Positions 12,226 through 24,476 are shown, counted from the first letter of the stretch. The stretch is DNA of 64,000 nucleotides from Crotalaria pallida (GCA_037953625.1 CM075653.1:4402001-4466000), one strand, 5' to 3'. A program made the numbers and translations. Notes: generated by a model from the letters alone, not told the origin.

Positions 12226-13030
12226 GATTGTAGAGGCCTAGAGGGGCAGGAAATGTACGATGGTGCACATAGTAGCTTTGATAAAATAAAAAATTTGCAT
12301 AATAATCTGATGGACTACCTTGTAAGTTTGGTCACCAAAGAAGTGAATTTCATTGAAATCATCAAGGTAATATGTTTAAACAAAAATTTAAATGATAAAT
12401 TGAAAGGAAGGCTTTCATGATCAACATATTATAAAAAAAGAAATATTGAGAAGAAATATTGTGTTAAAGATCAACGCAATATTGAAAAGAATTTCACTTA
12501 CTTCTTCACATTCTTTGATATTCTTTTGTGCACCATCAAGTTTCAAGTCTCTGTATTAAGAAATGTTTGAGCAAAATTCAAACACTTAAAAATACCAAAA
12601 AAAAAAAAATGGAAAAAATACTAAATGAAAGGAAGGCTTTCTACCAATTAAAAAAAAAATTACTAACTGTTCATATGCTTAATGTAACCTTGTCACTTTT
12701 CAAGCTTTCCATTACTATCAATTGTAAGCGGTCAGAATAGCATTTGTTGCATCGCACATTGAAAGGAAATAATGAAAAATACTAACTGTTTCAATTGTAA
12801 GCAGTCATAAAATGAAAGGAAAATGAAAAGATTAAAAATATATGGACGGATGTGATTTACTTGCAATGGATGGTTAGGATTAGAATGAAATTTATGAGGG
12901 ATATGAACGGATGTGATTTATTTGCAATGGATGACTAGGATTAGAAACAAATTTGGAGGGAAAACCTATCATGGAGGGAAAGTAAAAAATACCCCTCAAC
13001 TTCAACTATTTTAATATATGTCGATAACCA
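11232..13030. mobile_element. Unclassified, possibly Helitron-like element inside reductase intron (unit 1)
   Basis: The left end carries the hairpin CCCGTGCGACGCACGGG (11247-11263), a motif I associate with plant Helitron termini. The right end is a repeated-family sequence (GGACGGATGTGATTTACTTG ... TTTTAATATATGTCGAT) that also occurs at 54733-54866. I could not find a clean TC start, CTRR end or target duplication, so class and exact ends are uncertain. The interior holds three diverged direct repeats (11358-11458, 11652-11934, 12391-12680) and a (TA)n tract (~12188-12222). Copies at 26398-28196 and 41564-43363. Confidence 0.4.
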
Positions 13031-13280
13031 CATTCAAATTATTGAACTTACGTATACTAGAAAGGTCAAAAACAAAGAAGCAAAACTAAACCAAAACAGC
13101 CACCAGGGGGTAAGAAATCCCATCTAAATACTTGAAATAACTAAGCTAGACTAACAAGTACCAACTAAGTTATTAGAAATTTTTCTAAAAATAAGCTTTT
13201 CTTTTTTTCCTGTTTACAATACAAAAAATTATTAAAAAAGCTCTTAATCTTTTTATAAGCAAATAAGCTCTTAATTAGTA

Positions 13281-13561
13281 CTCCTTCCACTTTAAATATA
13301 AAATCTTTTTGAGAATTTTTTTGATCTTATTTGTAAGATCCTATTTTAATTTTCAATAATATTTAATTTTTTTTCCAGAAGCTAGCATCCCTATTAAGTC
13401 ATCATTTTTTTTTAAATTCTAATAACAATTAAAAGAATAATTTTAAAAAAATATATTAGTAAACGTTTATATTTCTAATGCTACTAACAAAAATTACTTA
13501 CTTTTTTGGTGGACGAAATAAATTTCTCCAAAAACAAATTTACATTTAGTTTCAGAGGGAG
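13281..13561. mobile_element. Stowaway-like MITE (unit 1)
   Basis: Termini CTCCTTCCACTTTAAATATAAA and ...TTACATTTAGTTTCAGAGGGAG are imperfect inverted repeats flanked by TA. 281 bp, inside the reductase intron. Confidence 0.6.
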
Positions 13562-14542
13562 TAATGTATATGAGTTAGGTATATCTGTGTTTTAATTAAT
13601 GTGTTAGTTGCACTTTTGATTTCTCGATTTACTTGATTTGGCGAATCTAATAAATATGAAGGTGACTAAATTCAGTTAAGCATAGAGGTGACTAAATCTA
13701 GTGAATATAAAGGTGACCAAAACAAGTAATTTAAAGGACCAAAAGTGCAATTAAGCATTTTTATATGTTTTTCTTATAAAAAACTCTTAATTAATTTGGC
13801 ATATGCCCCTACAAACATACAAAAGAAAAGATAACAAGGATAAAAAGTCTCAAGAATATACAAGTAGATCAAGCCTGAAATCTTCTATAAAAAGAAAATG
13901 TTCCAAATAACAAACAGCTACTTACTCTTCCTTTATATATTGAATTCAGGGTAATGTTGAGCATAATGAGCAGCAATCTCTTCTGATGAGATATAAGAAC
14001 TTGCACACAAAAATCTTCCGCTGATTGAGGCATTTTCTATGCAGAAAATATGAGCTTCACATACATCATCAACGTGTACAATAGGAACCTTACCTAGCAA
14101 TTCCTCCATAAATCTAAGTGATTTGTACCCAAATGCATTTTCTGTGAGCTGTGAGATAAGAATTCCCACACTACCTGGTGTGAAAGATAGAAGGGTGTCC
14201 CCACCCACAAGCCCACAAGAGAGTGTTACCACCTCCAATCCCCCGCCATTTTCATTGTTACCATAGCTCAATATATATTTCTCTGTTGATGTCTTTGAAT
14301 AAGTGTAGTCCTTAAAAAAAACAATCATAATAAAATCAAAGATTTGAGTATATTAAATAAAAGGTATAAGGAATGAAACAAAATAAAAATGAATATCACT
14401 GATCTGTATATATATAAGTAAAGGAGATTACACATTAATATACAATGTGGTAATAAAAACTAGATAAAAATGAAAAGTTATATACTTCCAAAATATTTTA
14501 ACAAGAAGTTATCAATATATATGTGAAATTTAAACTAAAAAG

Positions 14543-15063
14543 GAGTAAAGCGTCAATTTGGTCTCTGAGATTGGCATTGTCGGTCAAACTGGTCCTTGAC
14601 ATTAGATAGCATCAATTAAGTCCCCAACTTTCCAAAATTTGAGTGAATTTAATTTTTTTAACAACAATGTAATTTGTTGGTGATGAGGGACCAAAGTGAC
14701 TTATACTTTGCGATATTATGGATCGAGTATAATTTTTTGAGTGAAGTGTCATTTTGGTTCCTCATATGTTTTTTAGATGGAACACGTTACTCCCTCAAAA
14801 TGGAGAAATTCACTTAGTCCCTGAAAATTTTTTATGGCACACTTAATTTCCCTCAATCCACTCCGCCAATTGCCTCAACTGCGGGCTTAAGTGTCCCATA
14901 AAAAATCTTTAGGGACTAAATGTGAATTTTCACATTTTGAGGAACTAAAGAGACCCATATAAAAAACATGATGGACCAAAGATACTTTACTCTAATTTTT
15001 TTAACTTCAAGGACCAAGTTGGTGAGTAATGTCAATTTATGGGACCTAATCACGTTTTATTTT
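14543..15063. mobile_element. Inverted-repeat element, host of the nested MITE at 14739 (unit 1)
   Basis: The left arm (AAAGCGTCAATTTGGTCTC...GGTCCTTGAC) is a diverged inverted copy of the right arm (GGACCAAGTTGGTGAGTAAT...CACGTTTTATT). Probably an old Mutator-type MITE. Copies at 29709-30229 and 44876-45396. Confidence 0.55.
14739..14992. mobile_element. Nested Mutator-type MITE with 9-bp TSD (unit 1)
   Basis: Imperfect palindrome from GAGTGAAGT to CTTTACTC, with a perfect 9-bp duplication TAATTTTTT at 14730-14738 and 14993-15001. Same family as 10523-10808 and inserted into the older element 14543-15063. Confidence 0.85.
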
Positions 15064-15520
15064 ATTTTGTAAATTATATTTTATGTATTAATAATGCATA
15101 AATATGTTAAACTAATGTTCAAATTTAACTCCACAGTTATTTGTATTGAATATATTTGCTTTTCGTTTTACAAATATACTCAAAATACAATAATATAAAT
15201 TTTATATAAAAAAATAAGGTGCAGTGACAATATTTAAATACTTTTTTTTATCATATTCATAATACTTATGTGCATATTCATATTCATAATACTTTTTTTA
15301 TATATTATATAGAAGAATTATTTGTTCTATAAATGAGTTATTTTATATTTTTAGAAAATATTCTTCATTAAATATGGGTTAAATAATGACAAAATATTTA
15401 TTTTTCATCTACTATTCCAAACATCTTCTTTGAAGGTTCAATTATTATTATTAAGGATTTTCTTAATCTCAAAGTAGTTATTATTTCGTGAAAATAGTAC
15501 ATCTAATAAATAAAGGGTCT
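15064..15520. other. AT-rich stretch, no gene seen (unit 1)
   Basis: Strongly AT-rich with short direct repeats (ATATTCATAATACTT twice near 15250-15295). No exon of the reductase or midasin is recognisable. Recurs in units 2 and 3. Confidence 0.6.
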
Positions 15521-15684
15521 TGCTAACAAGTGCCCTTAGGGCACTTGTTAAGCTTTCTAGAAGTAGAAAAAACATCACAAGTCCCAAGTCTTTCTTCTCT
15601 CGTAAACTTAAAAAACTTCAACTTTCAATACTTATAAACCATATTTAGCTTCTTAACAAGTGCCCTAAGGGGCACTTGTTAGCA
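15521..15684. mobile_element. MITE whose ~31-bp TIRs are themselves palindromic (unit 1)
   Basis: Both ends carry GCTAACAAGTGCCC followed by its own near-complement GGGCACTTGTTAAG, so each terminus can form a cruciform and the two termini are also inverted repeats of each other. 164 bp; no target duplication recognised. It ends 43 bp before the unit junction. Confidence 0.75.
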
Positions 15685-15725
15685 TTTTCCATAAATAAGT
15701 TAAAAAGACTTATACTTTTATTTTT

Positions 15726-18700
15726 TCAAAAGACCGCAAATACATCAATAGCCTGACATACAAGACAACAGCCACACATGAACTAACTCTACAAAATAGA
15801 TGATAAGAATAGCAAGGGGAAGAAAAATAAACCAAAAAATCAGACCTCTTTATACACACAATAACATTGGTATTCTGATACGCTACCAGCAAAGCAAAAA
15901 CCTAAACCTGCAATCCTTTTGCACCATTTAAGGAGATCCCTGCCATCAAGAACCAAAGTCACATCAATTAAAAAAAATTATAAAATAAGCACAGGCAGAA
16001 TATAATCACTTTAATACCTTAACGAGAACCTGCTTGGACAATAGACAGAAGCAGAACTTCCTGGGATAAAACCCGCAATTTGAAGCATGGAAATAGAGTT
16101 AACCCTTTCAAAGGTTTCTGCCAAAAAAAATAGCTAATTTATAGCGAGATACTAAGGAATGGGATTGTATTCAATAAGTGTGAAACTACATGATAACTAA
16201 ATATCATATCAATACCTATGAGTTTGCCAGCAAGAAGCTCCATATCGGGATACCTCACTTTGACTATCTCCTGTAAGTCTTTATTATCTGGTGGCTGTAT
16301 CATCACTCTTCTCCAAAGGACGCTAAGTGAATCTTGACCTTCCAGTACAATAAAAGTCAGCATCTAGTTTATATTCAGAAAAAGAGAATAATAGATTTTT
16401 CTTTCAACAATAATATTTATAATGGAATTTTTATACATATAAAATATTTATTAGATATTTGACTGGGTTTAAAAAAAATATTAACGATTTTACACTATCA
16501 TGTCAATGATTTCATTCAGATCTGGGGAACAATCTCAATAGATTATGGGAGGATTTGTGGTTGGGAGTCACTCTCTCTATTTCCTATTATCACATTGATC
16601 ATATATCCTCTTTGCATCACTAAAACACGTAGTTTTCTCTCAAATTCATCCATTTCATGGAGTTTTCACATTTTTTTTTTGTAACATTATAAGGATTTAA
16701 GTATTTCTCCAAATTCTTTCATTTCATGGAATTTTTACTGTTTTTTGTTAACCTTCTCTCATGTATCAGATCAATACATGAAAGAGCTATTCACATGATA
16801 TTTTATTATGCATATTGATCTGTATACTATTAACATATAAATTATAACTAAAACAAAATCACAAAAAAAAAATAAAAAATAAATAGAAAATTGAAAGGGT
16901 AATGGTTTTACCTGCACACTCAGATGTGTCAAACTTGGAAACAGCAATAGTTGAAAAAATTCTAAAACTTTCCGACACCCTTATAACCTGAAAAATATGT
17001 AATTCTTCAACAATTAATGAACAGTACAGAGGAATAGACAGGCAAATAGACATAAAATCGATTCATCTAGCACTAAGTTAGGTGTGCATCAGTGCATAAC
17101 TTTCCCAAAGAAAATGTATATCATATGATCTCTGATTAACGGGAACATAGAAGAAACCAAAGGATTCAGCTATTGAGAGTTTCAGACCTATCAACCCTAC
17201 TCAATGTTTACTTTTTCTTCTTTCTTCCAAAGAAAAGAAGAAATACAACAGCTCATGAACAAATTGTGTTGTGTTATGAAGCAGTTTGATGCATTTGAAC
17301 AAGACTACAGGATATAATTTTTAACAGAGATTGCCACCTCTGACTTTTTTGGTGGAAATTGCTAATATGCATGAAAATGCAGGCCCACTCAAACAATGTA
17401 CTTTTAGATTCAGTCTTGTTATTGTGCTAAAGCCTTTTACAATGTATCACGAGAAACAACTCCAAATTGAACAACAAATGCCAAGGTTTGATACACCCTA
17501 TAAGCAAATTATTTCATGAATATTGCCACCACGTAAAGTTAAAATAAACAGCTACAAATTTCCAAATAATAGCTGCACATTAAACATCAGAAGAATGATC
17601 AATGTTAAGTATGCGTATCGGCAAATTGTCATTTGTATTAAGTCTATTTACTACCAGCATCAGCAATATTTATAAGATCTCATACTACTACATATACGGC
17701 AAATACCTAAATTTCAAAATATGAAGTTTTACATCAAGTTTGATCAAGGCCACAAAACCTAATATCAATAATATATATATACACACACACAAAATGTGCC
17801 TCCAAGCATGTGGCTTTTTTTCCAAAAAACTATTCGGCTAGACATCTACCTGGTTGCTTCATGCTCAAAGGATTTCCTTTCTAAAACTTCTTTATTTTCC
17901 ATCATCACAAAAAGAACATGTTCTAAGATATGATTGGATACCATAGATTGCATCAACCATACTTAAGTTTCCCTAGAAAATTGTTGGTGTACTTTACCAT
18001 GGTTGCTAATTCCATTTATAGATAAGGGCTTCAAAATAACCAGATTGAACATGACTATTTATTAATTGAATTAACCAGAAATTTTTAACAAGTATACAAG
18101 TATATTAACATTTAGCCAGGTAACTGACCTTAAGTTTGCTTAATGTGATATTTATACTACTTGTGTGAATAGAGTGCATATTGGAATCTATCCCACAAGA
18201 AGCATAAAAAATTAAGAAAACTTAGCGAAAACTTTTTGTTACTTGTTCATCACAAAGAAAATACTTTCTTATTGAATAATCTGCTTGGTGCACGCAAGTT
18301 ACCCTTTCACCTTGGAGCAGTATCTCAATACATTGTAAAGTTTTGAGTAATACATAGGCTACAATTTTATCAGTCTGTCGTTTATGCAATCCTTTATTAT
18401 ATTTGGTTGGAGAGACATGCTTGTATTTCAAGCTGGCTACACACCCATCTATTTTTTATGGGATATAATTGTAATTAACACTTCACTTTGCAGCTCTATT
18501 CATAACATATGGTTGTTTCAAGGGAGTTTCTTCACTAATATCTAAAGAAATTGGACTGCTTTGTTGCATTTTAGTTTTGTCATATCTAACCTAATTTCGA
18601 TTTTCTATTTGAGTGTATTCATCATCCTCCTAGGGTATTTAACATCCCTTCTTTCGTTCTACTCGTATCCTTTTTTATCTAAAAAATGGACTGCAATTTC

Positions 18701-21700
18701 ACAAGATAATCAGCTCTCTCTTAAAAATCATTAATCAAATGCACCACTATCCAACAATATAAATAGAACATTTTTGCATGGACAATACCCATAAACATAA
18801 ATAGTTACCACATAGTACAACGGAAACAAATAACCTAAACATCCAACACTTTGGCAAAACTTTGAAAAAGATGGTCATTCTTTGAGGAACATGTCAAATT
18901 GTAAAAGAGATACACATCTAATACGTCCATCTACTAGAGTAGCAAAAGCAATATAATCTGAACTCTATGGTAACCAACACACTTCTAACACAAGCAGCAA
19001 ATGAATCAATTACAGTTCAAGAAAAGAAGCAAAGTGGTGAGGAAGAAATCACCTCCCCGTGTCCAGTTTCAAAAGAACCAGACCCTTCCAATAAAGATAT
19101 TAAAATGGAGTGTACATCCGATGGTGCCTTATTGATATCCTCAAAAACAATCCAAAAACCATTCTGCACAGCCTGTGATAAAGGCAGTACACAAAAATGA
19201 AATAAGAAGCTTTCTTGCAAAGTTGTATAGACACAGATATCAAAACATCTTTATGTACATGTTGATTTGATATTATAGCAACAATTAAAATAAAACCTGG
19301 GTAAGTGAACCAGGCTGCCATCTAAACTCCCCGGGCCTATCTGTACAGACATAACTTCCAACTAATGTTCTACCATCAATTTGATCGTCCATTTGGATAG
19401 ATAGAACTGCAAAAGAAAATAGAGCATAAACAATTATTAATGTAAAAAATTCATAAAGAAGAAATTTATTGCAATGAAGCATGTACCAACCCAAAAACCA
19501 AAAAAAATAAAAACATTGAAAGCATACCTTGGTTTCCACTATCCTGAGCCAGCTTCGCAATGAGAGCAGATTTTCCAGAACCAGAGGGACCATACAAAAG
19601 AACGGGCCACTTCTGACTCACTGCCAATAGAACTCTCTCATAACTTTTCTTCAATGTTGATGTCAATATGAATGTATTACTTACTGATATGTCATCCCTA
19701 AAATTACAGAAGATATAAAAACTTCATTAAGTAGTGATCCAAATGGTATATGGAGTATCAGTAAGAGTGTTAAGTTAACCAAAGGAAAGATAAAAAGTAG
19801 TATTTAAGAAAGTTCAGGCTCTATAGGTGCAAGTAAATGAATTGTATTGAAGTTAAAATGTAAATAAAATTATAATAGCAGAAAAATAAACGTCACCTTG
19901 TGGTAAGCCTTTGGCTCCTAACAGGTGGCTGCAAGTCATGAAGCTCTGATGAGCTAACAGACTGATAATTAAATCCAAAGGATTTTAAACAGTTCTCTTG
20001 ACTGAAATCCATGCTTCTATGTGGAGAACCAGCCACATGGTCTGCCTCTGCTATTGGTTCAACAAACCAACTAGTTTTCTCTAGTGACGTATCCCGACAA
20101 AACTCTTCCCACCTGAATATGACAAGTTGAAGATTGTAGCTAAACATTGTACCACATCTTAAGTACAACAAGCAGCTGAAAAGATGTAAACAATATAATA
20201 CTGACCTCCATAGACATTCAAATGCTTCCTCAGCACCAATGATATTCATCAAGCTTTCCGTGGCTCCGTAACCTAATTTGAGCACAACTCTTAATATCTG
20301 CACTCCACACCATAACAAGTCTGGCTTCCTGTGTGGCTCTTTTACGAGATCCAGAAAACAAGACCAGTCCCAAAGCTTTGAGAAAATTTCAGGTTCGATT
20401 AGAAGGAGTCGGTATGATATGCGGGCAACATCCAGTTCATGGATCTCCTCAACCTGTAAAAAGAAAATGACAGACAACACTTGGTAATGCCCACCAGTCT
20501 TAAAATTATTTCCCAAAAAAAAATCATTACAACAGTTGTACACTGACCAAGGTAACTTGTTTCAATGAAAATCTTTGAAATGGAGCGGGAGCATAATCAA
20601 AATAGCTTAGTACCGAACTGCACCAAACAGCAAATACAATCACAATGTATATAAAAAAAACTACAAAAGGTCAGCTCTCCATGAATTCATCCATCACCAA
20701 CCTCAAGAGAAAAGGACACATGTCAAGAGCATGAGAGAAGGCACAACAAGCAAGCTCATGAAGATCGAGTCCCCTTCCCCGTTGAGTATAGAACTCTATG
20801 GCATTCACAACTTGATCATCCATTGAAATAGAGGTAGCAGCATAAGTATTGGACCTCAAATTCGGTACAAGACGAAGTAAAGCAACAGCCTTATCTACAA
20901 AAATTCGAGCCACTGGACGGAAACATCCGATCAATGGAATTGTATAAGAGGGGTTCAGAAACACCCCTATTAACTCATTGACTACTTCATCTTCTGTAAC
21001 CAAGCTTCCCTGCAATGCAAACAAGTAAATGTAAATCAATCAATGCTAATTTAAATAATCCATTCTATTTTATAATTACTTGAACAAATTGCTACTTGAA
21101 CTCTCAGAAACTAACTGAGATTGAAGATTGAAGGTTGATAGGCTTCGACTATCTATAGGAATTACAAGGGATTTGAAGAATTGAAGATACATGCTTGATT
21201 GCAAGTTACTCCCTCTAGTCCTTATTATAAAGCACCATTTTGAAGGACTTCCATGATCTTCTTATACGGCATTTTACATTCCCTATAAAGCATTCCATTT
21301 TTTCCTCTTATTTGCCCTTATTAAAAGGCTTTGACTATCTATACTTTTTTTATTGTTCGGATTGTTCATTAATGCCGTGAACTTTCCAAAGAGATTTGAG
21401 AGGGTAAAATTGCAATGGTAGATAAGAAAATTAACTACTCTCACTGCTGATTAAAAATGACTGACAATAAGCACCAAAGGTAGTAACTTACTTACAAGTA
21501 ATAGGCTAACTAACAAACTAACCGCAAAAACGCATGAGCGGTGGGACTACGGTTATGTCAATTGATCAGTAGCAGTTATTCAGTTAGCATAGCAATTACA
21601 AATATACCCCTCCGAAAGCAGTGCCTTGTTGGCTAGTGAATCGAATTGAGGGAAATACAGAAGCATATGTAATGTAGTTTAAGCTTTTTATATATATATA

Positions 21701-22010
21701 GTTATTTTACAAACTCAATACACATAATTATACTGTGTTACAAACTATGCTCTTGTTGTTCACTATAATCAAAATATCTGAAATTCTGAAATCAATCATT
21801 TAATCATTTCTTAAACCGCCAACTAGCGTTATGGCAGTTGGGAAGTGTAACAGTTAATCAGTTAACATAGCTAAATTACAAATATAACCCCTATGAAAGG
21901 TGTACCTTGTTAGCTAGCGAATCGAATTGAGGGAAAGAACGAAGCTTTGGGCAAGAATGAAGGAACCTCGTAAGCGAAGAATGAAGGCTGAAACTGCCGT
22001 CAATCGCCAT
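15726..22010 (-). pseudogene. MDN1: Midasin 5' gene fragment, copy 2 (exons 1-13 + truncated exon 14)
   Basis: Exons: 21906-22010, 20702-21009, 20548-20617, 20206-20453, 19897-20112, 19528-19697, 19297-19406, 19053-19172, 16912-16987, 16216-16338, 16018-16117, 15908-15939, 15846-15874, then 15752 down to a TGA at 15726-15728. Exon 14 reads AIDVFAVF and then stops, because the array junction replaces the next codon (TCA in unit 1) with TGA. The frame is otherwise open, giving a predicted 577-residue product with the N-terminal region and AAA1 (Walker A and B intact) but no further AAA modules. Promoter, 5' UTR and splice sites are copied whole, so transcription is plausible. It cannot act as a midasin ATPase ring; any effect (dominant-negative, small-RNA source) is speculation. 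Confidence 0.9.
21209..21483. mobile_element. Stowaway-like MITE, unit 2 copy of 6043-6317
   Basis: Array copy; in intron 1 of midasin fragment 2. Confidence 0.65.
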
Positions 22011-22197
22011 GTCTCTCTCTCTCTGAAACAAACTCAAATGAAGGTATTATAATAATAACAATAATAATAAATAAAAATGAAAAAGGACTGTGAGAAAAAG
22101 AAGAGAGATTGAAGAGATGGAGGCGTTGAAAGAGAAGAGGAAGAGGAAGATGGAGAGAACGCTGTGTAACTCCGCAAAACAAATGCCGAGTGAGAGA

Positions 22198-22210
22198 GGG
22201 TTTAGGGTTT
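22198..22210 (-). promoter_or_regulatory. Telo-box, midasin copy 2
   Basis: Identical to the element at 7032-7044, 188 bp upstream of the ATG at 22010. Confidence 0.55.
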
Positions 22211-22294
22211 AAGCTACTTCTAATTTATGGATTTTTTTTTTTAAGCAAAGGTGAAAGGTCAGTTATAAATCTACTTCCTCAAAATTTATAAATA

Positions 22295-22495
22295 CTTCCT
22301 CCGTTTTTAATTATAACGCTATTTTGAAATTTTTTCGTTTCATATTTCAATACAATTTTATTTATATTTTCTCACAAAAACGTAGACCACAATGATTAGA
22401 TGTAAGGGTAATTTTGGAAAAAATCACAAGAGAATCTTATATTTAGGACCAAACTTTTTTACCCAAGAGAACCTTATAATTAGGGACGGAGGGAG
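22295..22495. mobile_element. Stowaway-like MITE, unit 2 copy of 7129-7329
   Basis: Array copy. Differs from unit 1 by a 1-nt gain and a 1-nt loss inside the element. Confidence 0.75.
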
Positions 22496-22590
22496 TATTA
22501 TATAATATATTTAGTCTTTCAATGTTTTTGATTATTAATTTGATTCTTAAGATTTTCTGACATACCTACTTGATCCCTCTTATTTTAATA

Positions 22591-22885
22591 CTCCCTCCGG
22601 TCCTATATATAGGACATATTTTAGAAGCAATCTTTGGTCCTATATATAAGACATTTTGTATTTTCTATGCATCATTTATTGCTTTTTCTCTTTTTTGCCC
22701 TTATTAAATGCTTTGACTATTTATGTGTTTTTTGTTGTTCATTAATGAGTGTGAATTTTTCAAGACAAGTTGCGAGGGTAAAATTGTAATGTTACAATAT
22801 ATTCTCATAGAATTCATAAAACTAACTACTTTTCTTGGTCCGAGGAATATGGTTAAGTATATCCTATATATAGGACCGGAGGGAG
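22591..22885. mobile_element. Stowaway MITE, unit 2 copy of 7425-7719
   Basis: Array copy with the same perfect TIR and TA flanks. Confidence 0.88.
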
Positions 22886-23849
22886 TAACTAGGAAAACTG
22901 CTCGTGCGATGCACAGGTCTTAAATTTTGCTATCTTTTATTTTTTTGAAGGGTTTTCCATTTGTTAAAACATTAAACATTAATTTTATTTACATGTGAAT
23001 TTTTTTAGCGGACAATAAATCTATCATTTTTTGGAATTATATTTTATATGGTATTTTTTTTTAATTATTACAAATTTACATTGAAATTTATTTTTTTATG
23101 ATCAGACAAATTTATGTAATCAAATCGGAATACAATACTTATAATTAGATAAAATGCGATAAAGATTTTGAAAAATATTTATAATATGTGAAATAATCAT
23201 GTATACTATAAAAATAGTTATGAATAACTGTTATTATTTTTTTTCGTGTTTTTTTGGTGGGACAATTATATAATATAAAATTGGTATAATATATAATACA
23301 CAAACTTCTATCTATATATTAAGCAAAATGTAAACATTTAAATATGTCTTTTGTCACATACTTATCATTATCAAGGAAAAACCATAGTTATTTGACACAT
23401 GTTGAAGTGAAAAAATACATTTACTAGATAAATATCTTTAAAATTTACTTTTTTTTAAATTAGCTTCGTGGAATAATTTTACTTTTTTTTTCCGAAACCA
23501 AGTGGTATCTGAGTTTCGTATTTTTTGTGGTTCAACTAATCCACCTCAGATCCGCGAACTGTGCGAGTCTTTGACTCAACGATATGGATTCTCCCCATGA
23601 ATGTTACCTCGCTGGGACAATGTTACTATCTTTTTGGAATAAAGAGAGTAATTTGTCCTAATTTTTTTAGAATATAAATATTTAATAACATTAAAATGAC
23701 TTAAATAACAAACAATCTTATGTTACCGGAAAAAAAATATATCACATGTTTGTTTTACTTTTTTTATTATTGTTGAGATCATGTTTAGGTATTAAACTCT
23801 TTTAAGTGTACTAAGTTGATCAATATAAGTACTAAAATATCCCAATTTG

Positions 23850-24045
23850 ATCAACATGAGGTTGGTCAAGTGGTAGCTCACTTGATCCCTTAACCAACTG
23901 GTCTCGAGTTTGAGCCTTGGGTATGGAGCAACACCCGCTGAAGACCCTTACCGCTTAATGCGAGCTCAATTGGGTCGAACCGAATGTGTCGGATTCTGGA
24001 TAAATCAAATCCGGGTACCGGTTGGTGAACACAAAAAAATAAAAA
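23850..24045 (+). mobile_element. tRNA-derived SINE, unit 2 copy of 8684-8879
   Basis: Array copy, with the same A/B boxes and flanking duplication. Confidence 0.7.
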
Positions 24046-24288
24046 ATCTCAATTTGGCCATAAAAAATTTTATGTGTGGTACAAAATAGATTTTTATTGC
24101 AACAGATTTTAGGAGATTTTAGTCCTATAAAGCTATATATAACCCACATTTAAAATTTGAAAGGCCAAATTTTAATATTATTATTTTTTATTGAGAAAAA
24201 AAAAGTGGTCCCAGAAAATTTATGCTTTACCAAAAGTGGTCCATGAAGATAATAAAATAATCCTGAAAAAAATTGAATAATCCAGTCT

Positions 24289-24476
24289 TTTTTTTTTGGT
24301 TGCCCACCCGGTTCCCTAAGTACTACCTAGGTACATCCGGATCCAACCCGGGTCGCGTGCCTGGCTATGGCAGGTGAGTCTCCCAACATGAATTTTCTGC
24401 ATTCACAAGGACTCGAACTCGAGACCTTGCTTAAGCGAGACCGAGCCGCTTACCACTCGTCCCAACCCATGTTGGT
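24289..24476 (-). mobile_element. tRNA-derived SINE, unit 2 copy of 9123-9310
   Basis: Array copy with the same 13-bp target duplication. Confidence 0.85.

Larger units (their letters stand above)
11027..14310 (-). pseudogene. DFR/anthocyanidin-reductase-like SDR gene remnant (unit 1)
   Basis: Two exons of an NADPH-dependent extended short-chain reductase (dihydroflavonol/anthocyanidin/vestitone reductase superfamily, closest in memory to HC-toxin-reductase-like proteins). The upstream exon 13926-14310 starts after a TTTAAG acceptor and reads DYTYSKTSTEKYILSYG..., with TLSCGLVGGDTLLSFTPGS, then the family's PIVHVDDVCEAHIF and GRFLCASS. The YxxSK motif carries the catalytic Tyr-Lys. The terminal exon 11027-11168 reads KIKWASTKL...GFEYKY and ends at TAG 11027-11029. 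Lesions: an extra TA near 13935 turns ATA-AAG-GAA into ATA-TAA; the inferred last acceptor reads GG, not AG; and no Rossmann-fold 5' exons occur between 14311 and the unit end. The intervening 2.8 kb is filled by transposons. Confidence 0.82.
561..15727. repeat. Array unit 1 (A1+B1)
   Basis: Segment A1 (561-8257) is continuous on its left with midasin exons outside the repeat, so this A is probably the ancestral one. Segment B1 is 8258-15727. Unit 1 differs from units 2-4 near 7209 and 7262 by compensating 1-nt indels. Confidence 0.95.

Noticed and set aside
12068..12420. Open frames rich in Tyr-Ile (both strands near the TA tract)
   Set aside because: Translations of a (TA)n microsatellite; they disappear in unit 3 where the tract length differs.
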